From Xestospongia muta (Eukaryota > Porifera > Demospongiae > Haplosclerida > Petrosiidae): a stretch of DNA of 64,000 nucleotides. Under the pieces are notes generated by a model, which was not told where the DNA came from, ran no database searches, and was given only the letters and a program-made list of their open reading frames with translations. The stretch spans positions 684,501-748,500 of the forward strand of contig OY848929.1 of NCBI GenBank assembly GCA_963693285.1, read 5' to 3'. The position numbers were made by a program, and so were the translations under genes. Shown here piece by piece: positions 49,937 to 60,800 of this stretch (position 1 is its first letter; every line of letters begins with the position of its first letter).

Positions 49937-52900
49937 ATGGCTACTTCTAGCAACTTATCTAGCAGTGATGGTATGATAGAAGTCTAAAAATTACATCTTC
50001 TAATTATTATTGTCATTGAGTTCATATATACTTTATTTATGATCTATTCTTATATTGTATTGTATAGCAGAAGAGTGCTCAGTTACTAAAGATATTCGTT
50101 TAAAGAGAGGAGTATGGCGCTTGTTCCATGCTACATCAATGGAAAAGAAATGGACTGATCTTGTTAGTGAATTGAGAGACAATGGAGTTAGCATAGTGTC
50201 TTCTTCAAAAGCAACAGCTCGAAAGCCATTCCTCAGGATCAAAGGTGAAATAGTTAATGTCGAACGCATTGCTAAGAAGATTCAAGAGCTTCAGCATGCT
50301 GTGAAAGAGAGTCAAATACAAATATCTCGTCCTGAGATTTGTCAGTACTTATATAATGACACCAATGGTCAAATGGTTCTTAAAGCGATAGAGAATGAAG
50401 CTCAAGTTAGTATAGAAATGGGAGTTGATGATGATGAAGCAGATAATGTGAGTAAACCAAGTCAAGGAACTCCACAATTCATTCGAATATGCTTTGGGAC
50501 CACATCAAGGTTGAAAACTATCAATGTCTTTGTTGGTGATATCACAGAGTTTAACAGAGCTAAAGTAATAGTAAATGCTGCTAATGAAGATTTACAACAT
50601 ACTAGTGGTGTAGCACTAGCTATTGCTAAGAAAGGTGGTCCAATAATTCAACAGGAGTCAGATAATTATGTCCAATATAAAGGTAGAGTGAGTACTGGCA
50701 GTGCTGTCTTGTTCAATAAAGTAGGCAATCTCCCATACAAAGCAATAGTACATGCTGTGGGTCCACGATGGACATATAGTGGCAACCAAGAGAGAGAAAT
50801 TGCTCTTCTTAAGAAAGCTATTCGTACCAGTCTCTCAAAAGCTAGAGACTACAACTCAATAGCACTTCCTGCCATTAGCTCTGGTATATATGGTTTCCCT
50901 AGTGATGTGTGTGCTAATGCACTAGTAGAAGCAGCTGTAGAGTTTAGTAAAAGTGATCCTGATTCACATATAAGTGAAATCAACTTTGTTATACTTCAAG
51001 ATAATGCTGATGTGTTTCTAGAGGCTGCTAAGAAACACATGAAAAATATATGTGCTGTTCAGGATTCTACAGCTGCTACTCCTGTTACCACACCTATTTC
51101 TAATCAAGGAGATGACACAGCTAGTCGATGTCACAGACAAGGAAGCACCAATCCTACCACTTCAGTAACTCCTACTACCCATTCCATGAAAGCATCAGAT
51201 AGACATGGTAGTACTATAACTGATGTTTATGAAAATGATGATTTCAATATAGCAACTATATTGTCTAGCCTTTCTTTAGATTCTAAAGTTATTCTCCACA
51301 TATATGGTAAGACAGAACACTCTGTTACAAGGGCCGAGAAAAGGCTCCGAGCTATTATTGACACTCAATTTATCAGTGAAGATGTTATTGATGAGAAAAT
51401 TGTTGGTCTATCAGATTTTACAACTCGTGAGTTGGAGTCCCTTGCTAAAAAGCATAATGTTGATATTGACATTGATCGACATCCTAGTATATATACAATT
51501 AAGCTTTATGGCTGTCAGGAAGATGTTCTTCTTATCAAAGATAAAATTCATGATGTTATATGTCTTTCACATATTGTCCCAACTCTTAAAGCTCACCAAC
51601 CTGTATTTTCATTACGTCATGATTTGCAAGAAAAAGACAGAGAAATTCAACACTTGACTCAACAATTAACAGCTGTTCAATCTGAATTACAACAAACTAG
51701 ACAGCAACAAGTTGAAGTAACAACAGCTCTTCAAAAAGATCTTCAAAGACAAGAAGAACAGAATAATGAAAGTCTGAGACAACTACATCAAAAGCTACAA
51801 GAATCACAACAAATGCAAACCACACTTCAAGAAATTAAAAAAAGACAAAAACATCTCAATCAACAACTCCAAGTAGCTGAAACACAACTACTTCAAAAGA
51901 CACAAGAATCACAACAAGCACAATATACACTTCAACAGTATGAAGAAAGGGAAAGAAAGCAAAAAGATTTTAATCAACAACTTCAAGCAGCTGTAACACA
52001 ACAACGTCAAGAATTACAACAATCACAACAAGCACAGGGTACACTTCAACAACAAAATGAAGAAATTAGTCACCAGCTTCAAGAAGCTACCATTGCACTT
52101 CAACAAAGTCAGCAGGATAATGTACTACTTCAACAACATATTCAACAATTACAACAACAATCTGAGACTACAAGTCAACACAAACAAGGAGATGACTTAC
52201 ACTGGGTAGTGAGAAGGGAGGAGATTATCATGACAGAGAGAGTACTTGGTAAAGGAGGATATGGAGAAGTGAAGGTTGCTATGTTCCGAGGTCTTGAGGT
52301 AGCTGCCAAATGTCTTCATGATGTAATTCTTTCCCCTTATAATTTACGAGTCTTTACTCGTGAAATGGAGATAGCAGCTCGGGTACGTCATCCTAACCTA
52401 CTCCAGTTTATAGGTGCAACACGAGAGGGTACAGCTATTATTTTATCAGAGCTAATGGCTACAAGTTTACGTAAAAAGCTTGAAAAATCACAACTTACTC
52501 CTAATCAGATTGTTAAAATTGGTACAGATGTTGCTTTAGCTCTCAACTACCTTCATCTATGGAAGCCACACCCCATACTTCATCGTGATGTTAGTAGTCC
52601 CAATGTCCTCCTTGAACCATGTGGTGGCGGACAATGGAGAGCTAAACTCTCTGATTATGGCTCAGCCAATATTGTTCATAACATCTCTGCTTCAAGTGTT
52701 TATCCTGGTAATCCTTTTTATTCAGCTCCAGAGGCTGAGTTTCCAATTCATCATTCTCCAGCAATGGATGTCTACAGTTTTGGTGTGCTGCTAATGGAGA
52801 TGATCCTTTGTGAACCACCTTCTTCTACACCAGATGAAAGGGAACGTCAAGTTGAAGCAATTCAATGGCAGTCATTGAAACCTCTTGTTCAAAGATGTAT

Positions 52901-52979
52901 TGTTCGTGATCGTCATAATCGTTTAACAAGTGGAAATATTGTCACTGAACTTGAAAAATTCCGAGGAATTAACAATTAA
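49937..52979 (+). CDS. KH-macrodomain-coiled coil-protein kinase fusion (981 aa)
   Basis: Exon 1, 49,937-49,970 (MATSSNLSSSD plus one base); exon 2, 50,068-52,979. The protein continues AEECSVTKDIRLKRGVW, a KH-like unit, then a macrodomain (VFVGDITEFNRAKVIVNAAN; SSGIYGFPSD; about residues 160-340), a Ser/Thr linker, a KH-like unit (LSLDSKVILHIYGK), a Gln-rich coiled coil (about 525-715) and a C-terminal kinase of tyrosine-kinase-like type (about 725-980): glycine loop GKGGYGEV, Lys in VAAKCLH, HRDVSSPNVLL, DYG for DFG, SAPEAEF, FGVLLMEMILCEPP. Catalytic Lys, Asp and Asn are present, so it is probably active. In macrodomain 1 the usual glycine-rich 'GGVALAI' reads SGVALAI. It likely couples ADP-ribose binding to phosphorylation. 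Intact while its upstream sister is full of stops. The ATG is supported by four copies of the same first exon. Confidence 0.87.
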
Positions 52980-53197
52980 TTATTTATTGTTATAATTGTG
53001 TGTCATTAACAATTATTTAGTATTTCAGTAAATAATATTTTTATTACAATTATTAATATTAATTTTACATCTAATACTAAAAACAAATAGATCCTATTGA
53101 ATTTAACATGTTAGTTGATTGAAACTACTCAAATAAAATCAATGAATAATATATACAAGAGGAAGTGGGTCAATAAAGTTATGACAGAAATTTGTCT
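52980..53197 (+). other. 3' flank of kinase gene
   Basis: Repeat of the 42,367-42,578 and 49,656-49,887 flank. No gene. Confidence 0.6.
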
Positions 53198-53208
53198 GGG
53201 GAATTCCC
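53198..53208. promoter_or_regulatory. NF-kB-like palindrome GGGGAATTCCC
   Basis: Same site and spacing as at 49,888, here 38 bp before the ATG of a truncated first-exon copy at 53,246. Confidence 0.4.
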
Positions 53209-53245
53209 TCCACCTTCCCTACTTTTAATACAGAGAGGAGAAAAT

Positions 53246-53520
53246 ATGGCTACTTCTAGCAACTTATCTAGCAGTGATGGTATGATAGAAGCCATAAACA
53301 ATTTGTTGAGATTTCATTACTTGAACCATCATCTCCAAACAAGAACTCTTGTTACCAACAAGATGAGAAGATCACAACCAGATGATATTATTGTCAATAC
53401 AATTGAGTTCACTGGAGAAGATATTAGCAACACTGAACAAGAAATGGGAGAGCAAAACATATCCTTCATTTTAAAAGTAGCTATCAAGAAATGTAACTTC
53501 AATAGCAAAGCTCAATCCTA
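53246..53520 (+). pseudogene. Truncated PARP14-like 5' copy
   Basis: Begins MATSSNLSSSDGMIEA and continues through sequence homologous to 30,975-31,130 (RSQPDDIIVNTIEFTGEDIS) but lacks the intron between them and stops at about 53,520 after unrelated sequence. It carries only the start of one RRM-like unit; no functional product is expected. Confidence 0.75.
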
Positions 53521-54166
53521 AAATGCTGGTTTTTGTCCATGCCCAAAACAACCTCATCATGCTTCTACAGTGCATATATCTAACAGATAGTGCATATGCA
53601 TTTACCAATCACTTATATAGAAATAAAGTACAACAAGCATATTTGTTTGTGTTCAGAAGTAGCACTCAGAGATCATTTATTTATTATAGATCCAGTGTTA
53701 GGAACAACTGAAAAATCCAGACAATCTTACCTGGTCCTGAAATGGTATTGAATCTGCCCAAAGGTAAGTGTAGTAGAATGGATATTCATTTAGTAATAAA
53801 AACACTGAAAGTCGAAATAATAATTTTAAACAAGTCTTAAACAATAGCAGTGGCACAGAATGTAACAATGTATCACTGATATTGTTTAGTTGATTTTGAT
53901 AGTTGGTGAATATCCTAAATTGTTTGTGCCACCTGTGCTAAAATATTTTTATTTACTTGTTTAATACAGCCCTGATGAGTACAAGTCATTATGTATTATC
54001 ATTACATACTGACACTATAGCCCTGATTATGATGTCAGTCTGTACAATGTAACACTAGTTTACATCACTAGTATTATAATGTATTATTTTAAAGTTATTA
54101 TATAATGATCATTATAAATAAAAACAATTCTTTCAAAATAATTCATGATATATTAATGTCTTTTAG
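53521..54166 (+). other. ADAM-derived flank and intron fragments
   Basis: Contains a diverged copy of the ADAM 3' flank (near 53,530-53,580), a possible orphan exon after an acceptor at about 53,690 (GTTEKSRQSYL) and the 170-bp intron block before the tail exon (53,990-54,166). No complete gene. Confidence 0.55.
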
Positions 54167-54727
54167 ATATTCTAGGGGGTTGTTCTCTGGAGAGAGGAAA
54201 ATTAGTATTAACACTTCAAAGGATGATCATCTCCTTATGTCTGCAGCTGAGAGAGCTAATGGTAATACTGCACCTTCAACTCGTCGACCTCCTCCTCCCT
54301 ATGTTTCTAGTGGGTATGTTATATCTCCTTATAGTCCCTTGTGATCAGCAGGGAACAGTTTCCCTTCAGTGACTGTCGATCATAACATCCGTCAACCACC
54401 TTCTCAAAGAACTACAGCGCTTCTGGATAACTGTAAAAGGCCTCCTCCTTCTCAGAGACCAGTAGTAAGTAGAGCTCCTACTCTCCAGAGACCCACAGCA
54501 AGTAGACCTCCTCCCTCTGTGCCAATTAGTCAGCCACATACTAAACCTCCAAAACCTTCTCCTCTGGTTAAATGTCCACCCACAGCTCCCCCTAAACTAC
54601 AGATTGCTCCTAAACCATCCAAGATACAGGTACAATGGCCTCCAGTATCATCTACTAGCGGTCCACTAGAAAAATACTATACCTCCCTCTCCTCCTAAGA
54701 AACCTTTTGCCCCTCCACAAAAGCAAT
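54167..54727 (+). pseudogene. Third ADAM cytoplasmic-tail exon fragment
   Basis: Homologous to the tail exons 9,508-10,117 and 21,803-22,400 ([20 protein letters not shown], then Pro-rich repeats). A CGA-to-TGA change stops the frame at about 54,342-54,344, several Pro-rich repeats are lost, and a frameshift lies near 54,665. No membrane or protease exons accompany it, so it is a stranded exon that moved into the PARP/kinase cluster. Confidence 0.88.
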
Positions 54728-54899
54728 GACGCACTTTGCATTGTTGATTTTATTAAACCTATAATAATAATGTTTTTTTTTCTTGTTTTTGTATGATTGA
54801 TGTTAGTTGTGGTTATTAATTTTTATGAGTAATTATTTAGTGGGTGTGGTTTGCTAGCATAATAGGTGTGACTAGCATATCTTTTCCTCTAGCTGCCCT

Positions 54900-57800
54900 A
54901 TGGCCGCCCGCTCGACAATGATATGGACACTTCAACTTAAAGGAACTCCTGATGATGTTACAGAGGAAGAGATTAAAGAAGCTCTAGGAAGTCTATACTG
55001 TGAAAAATGGGTGCAGGTTGAACGAGTGAGGATTCTAAGAGATTTCGCTTTAGTGACTGTAAGAGCTAGTCATTTAGGTAAGTAGTATGTATATATGAAC
55101 CTTGAACTTTAATTCAGAGCAGATGCTCGTTTGTTCCATTCTTTATATGTTTTTTATTTGAATTTTAGGTTTTCAGGAGCTTAAGGATAGGTTCCCTATT
55201 GATATACGGGACAATGTTGTAATATGTAGTAATGATTGGTGCCATAGTACAGGTACTCCTCCTGTTGTGATTTTACGAGATCTTCCTCGTGGTGTGGGAT
55301 TAGAGAGTGTGGAAATGTACTTGGAAACCCAAAGGATAGATGTGAAGAGTATCGATGAAAATGACGAAGATAATTCTATTATTGTCGAGCTGAATGATCC
55401 TACAGGTAAATGAAAATGCTACATACAAATAGGTTTTCCCTTAACATTGGAGTGATTAGGAGAACATGATGAGAAATGTGACAGGAAAGGGAAGAACTGT
55501 GAAACTTACACACAATTGGTTATATAAAGCCTCATCCTCAGGAGTTGAGTTATAGTCATTGCTAAAACCCAAAGTCATAATATTCTGTTCTGCTCCAGTT
55601 GCTAAAAGGTAGAATGTATTCTGTTCTGAGTTCTAATAATTATGATAATTATCATAGTAGTAATATTATTTTGAACAAAATATTTTATTAATTACAAGTA
55701 GTATAAGATCATTTGTTTTTATTTTGCCTTCAAAATCCATTATGAGAGCTCTATTTTTCTTGGAAACCTTGAAAATAACTATTTGATCAAAAGATGATAA
55801 CAACATCATCTCATTTGTATGACAGTTCCTTAAAGTACTTGGAAACAAAAGAAAAGAAATGATTTGTCTACTTGTAATTAATAAAGTATTACAATATTTG
55901 ATCAAAATAATAATTTTTTATATTACTGGTAAAGATTTCATAGAATTTGGTATAAAACATTTTGTTCTGAACTGAACAGATTTTACCCTTTAGTAATGGA
56001 ACAGAGTATTGTGACTTTCTTCCATTTTGTTCTGGGGGTTATTGATAACTAGACTAGTCCAAATTTTATGTAGGCACATGACTTACCAGTTTAATGGTAA
56101 TGGAAAGTTGCTAACAGTCTGAAGCAATTCCTGATATAGATCTCAACACAAGACTTCTAGTCTAAAAGTAGGGGGAAAAAGAGTGTCATTTGAAACAAGA
56201 TTATTGAAGCAGGCTTTACCTATAGTTGCAATATTAATATTAACAGGGTTTGATCTAAGTGACCCTTGAGAGCTCTACCTGGTGTTTTAATTGATCACAT
56301 GGGAACTTCATATCTTTCTAATACAACTCTTGGAATGACCAATTATATAACCTTATTATATGTAATAGAATGAGTTTGTTCACTAAGTGAAATTTACCAC
56401 TTTAAGAAAAACAACAACAATGTAATTTATATAAAAGTTCACTCTTACTTATTATAAAAAATTGAGTATTTTGTTTTGAAGAAGACAGCTTGGCCACAAA
56501 TGGGAGGTCATAGATACTGTTATCGAACATTCTTTCTGTCATACCTAATATATTATCTTATGACAATACTTTGTTGCTAAGACAGACTTTTCATCTTAAA
56601 ACTCTCATAAAAAAACTGAATCTTATAGACTTACTAAAGCATAGCATTAGGTGGCTATAACATAACATGTACAAAATGTTCATATTGAGTCTTTCCCTGT
56701 TTTCTTTGATACGTTCAAGTATATAAAGCTCAATCCATTAACTCTGAATAGTGACTGAATCTAATGTGTTTTTTTCTTCTTTAAATACTCTGCCATCCAT
56801 GCATTTGTGCCTGTGGCAACAGCCAATGGTTTTGCAATTACACTTCCACTGTTAGTAATGAAAAAAGTGTAACTGCATTCTGATTGGTCAATAACAGTGA
56901 AATTTAGGACTTATTGTATATACTAGTATAATATTATTGGTATAATTAAAGTGTTAAAATTGTTATATGACAATTAAAGATACAATAGCTCATTGTAAGT
57001 TTATACCTGAGTTAAAGGTTATTATTCTCTCTTAGATCTTCCATATTTGGTAACAAAGACTCATTTTATGAGATTTCAACCTGTTATATTCAGAGAAATA
57101 TCAACTCCAGAAGAAGACAACTCATTAGAACCTACCTCTGGTCCCTCAGCTTCAGAGAATATTTATTCATTCATAGGGGATATTAAAAATGTTGGACAAG
57201 TCTCTCATGAAGCTCATGCTCTGAAAATTACTGGAATACAACTTAATAAATCATTGGCTGAGAATGCTTTAAAATATCATTTCAGTAAAGACCCTTATCA
57301 ATTACAAGTTGATCGTTGTGTTGTTGAAGGAGACACTGCCTATTTGACATTTACAAATGAACAAGGTTAGTTGATTGGACTTAGTGTACTCAACGTAATC
57401 CTGTGTTCACATCATATAGGAGTGTCTGATGTAATGGCTGAGCCACCAAAAACTCTCTTGGGGTGTCCTATTGAATGTACATCAGTACAAATAGCTGATG
57501 TATCTGCCTTCCAACCTTCTCCCAGTATGCCTCAAGTTCTCCTTATTAGAAATATTCCAGTTGAAATGCCAGAACTTTTTAAACAGTCTTTTCAAATATT
57601 ATTTACAATAGCTGGACACACTATGACAGAATGTGTCAGTGTAGGGACTGAGGCATATGTCAAGTTCCATAACCAAAAATGTAAGATGGATTTCCTATAT
57701 TAATGGTTTTGTTCTGTGAATGAATGAATTTGCTAAAAAAACATTTATTCCCCAATCCCTTGACCTTTCTATTATGTGTTATAGGAGTATTGGTTCATAA

Positions 57801-60800
57801 AATCATAAATAAATCTATTTTATCTTTTTGAAAAGTTCTCTACTAAGACTTCCATCCTATCTAGTATTGTATACAGAGTTCTAATGTTAAGCTATAGTTA
57901 CATTCTAATGCAAATTTATTGACTGGTTCATTTCCCTCACTTAAGCTATATCGCAGTTGGTAGCTCACCCTCCAGACTGCAGCACTGTTTTGGGTCATCC
58001 AGTTATCTATAGCAGTGTGGATGAAAATAAGATGCCACTATTACCCAATGGTGATGATGATAATATATTAGTGGTAGATGGATTACCATCAGATTTCCCT
58101 GGTCTTGAAGAAGCTTTCTCTGTATTCTTGAAAAATGCAACAAAGACACAGTCAAACTTTTCTTGTGAAATAAAAGATGGAAAAGCTTACATCAAGTTCA
58201 ATGATCCAACAGGTAAAGAGAATATTATGTTGAGTTACATGTAGTTTATGTATCAACTGATGTTATAATAAGAGAATGCCAGACAGTCCTAAAGATTGTA
58301 TAATTTTTATTCTATTGTCATATTAAGAAAGAGTCAATGTGAAATATAAAATTAATCCACTTACACTGACCCCTAACGTACAGTGCAAGTAATAACTTTA
58401 TTTTTTTTAATCATGAGGGCATTGTAGATAACTAGATTAAAGCATTAACTTCTAGAAAATGCCTCTTAGATTATGGAATTCTTTAGTAGCAAAAACTAGG
58501 ATGACTTATTGCATGATAATCTCCATCAAAACCACACACAATAATTCATCTACTATAGAAAATGTTGTGGAGTTTTGTGGTTATCTAATTTTTTTTACTT
58601 TAGATGTTACGAAAATTGTTGAAAATCCTCCAAATGTGCCGTTCATTGGTAAACAACTTACATATAAGACATTAATTACTGGATCACGTGTACACCCAAA
58701 ATTAAAACATCATCGTATTATTAAAACAGCATCATATCCTACAGATCTGTGTAGTATGAACAAGTCATCAGTCAAATTTCAAAGTCATAACAAAGACCTA
58801 CCTCCTCCAGGTTAGTAATAACATATAGTACATGTACACATACATAACTAAGAATTCTATTTATTTGTCACTCAGAGCCTTCACTACTAAGCATTGCTGT
58901 GAATAAATTTGCTATTGATTTTGTATGTAATTAATTTCAGTTCAATTATTTCCTTTCTAGATGAAACAGAGGAAGAGACTCTTCATTCATCCGTTCCTAC
59001 TCCTACCCCAACTCCTCGTACTACATTATATTCTAGAACTATTGTAGTGAAGAACATTCCTGATGGAGTTAAAGACTGGGTCCTTGGGTTTTATCTACAA
59101 AATTTGACTGGTGTACCATACCAAAAAATTCAAATGAAAGGAACAATGGCTGTTGTGGAAATGAAAGAGAAGATAGGTAAGAACAGAGGAAGTTATGATG
59201 TATTTATATAGGCTAGTCTTAATTACATGTACAGGTAACTAAACTTAAATACATTTTATTACAAATTATCTTTTTGTTATAGATGTAAAATCCACTCGAC
59301 ATAAAGCATCTATTTCTCCCTTTCCTGAGGGTAATGTTATTCTTAACATTGAAGCACTAAAACCAACAACTAGTGTTCTAATTAAAGGCCCTAAAGATAT
59401 GCCATCTTATGTTGTTGATATGTACTGTGAAGGATTTGGAGAGATTACTGAGAAAAAGGAGCGTGGACAAGGAGAATATGTTGTGTGTTTTAAAGACAAA
59501 AACAGTAAGTCCATTCAAATTGTGTTAATTACTAGTACTTGTACAACTGTTACAAGTCAGTCTGTGCTTGACTAATAAAGGTTTTTAAAGACTTTGTGTT
59601 GCTCTTTCTTGAACACCTGTTTAAATGTATCATCTACATTGTGTGGATGAGTACATATACCGTAGTTCCCCAAACAAGTACCCACCCCCATATTTTTGTC
59701 CTTAAAGGAAAATGTCAATTCCCCATGGAAGTGTCCACCTTCATCCCACCCATTGTGGTTATTGTAGTTATAATGTGTTGAGCAAAGAGAAATAAGTTAG
59801 GCTAGCTATTTTCTAAATTTAGACAAATAATCTTTTGTTCCGTTTGGAATTGAAAAGGTCAGCTCGCAAGGCACTTCTAAACCGCCTTGCTCAATGGAGC
59901 ATCTCCTTTTGTCCTTGACTGTACAGCATATTGTTTCCCCTATCTTTGAATTTCTTTTGGGATATGACCAACTCTCAATTTGTCCTTCATCACAGCAACA
60001 GTGAATTTATAATGAGGATTGTTGTGTTCCTTCTTTGTTGAAAGTGTCTCTCCCTATCTCTGGATTCCACATTGACTTGTAAACATGATAGCCTCGTATA
60101 GATGATTCTGTTACAAATTGGAGATCAGTCATACCTGCAGCTTCTTGGTGAGACGAAATTCAAGATGAAATTATCATCAAGTCATTTAAGAAATGTGGAA
60201 TATATAATGCATTAGACTAAAGTGAAGACAGTGAGATTCGAGAGGAGATACCAACAGATTTTGAAGATGAAATTGTTTGAGAGGAAGAACATGAGGAGGA
60301 TGACAATGAAGAGGAATTTGACCCATTTGATGATTGAACACAATAATTAATTAAGAACATATTTTTGGTTAATTAATTATTCATAAGCGGGCGCTTACTA
60401 GAAGCCATTTTTTGAAAAATCCCATGTAAACGCCTACCGCTTTTAAATTCCAAATGAACTGTAAGCGTCCATGGGCACTTACTTGGGGAACTACAGTATA
60501 TTACATGGGTCCATTAGTAGTACATACAGCAAAGTTCATTGTAACATTTTTTTATTAATTTTTTCATAGGTCATCAAAAGATCCTTGAACAAGAAATGCA
60601 TTCATTAGGCACCCAACCTCTAACAATAACCTCATATCATCCTGTTCTAGTTGAAATTGAACAGACGGACTCTATATCAAGTGACACGTCTCCTCCTCTT
60701 CCTCTCTATGTTTGGCCATCTATCAGAGAACAGATTGCACCAGAATCTGAGAGCTATTATATACACACTCTAAAGGAAATGAATAATGATTTACTTGTTA

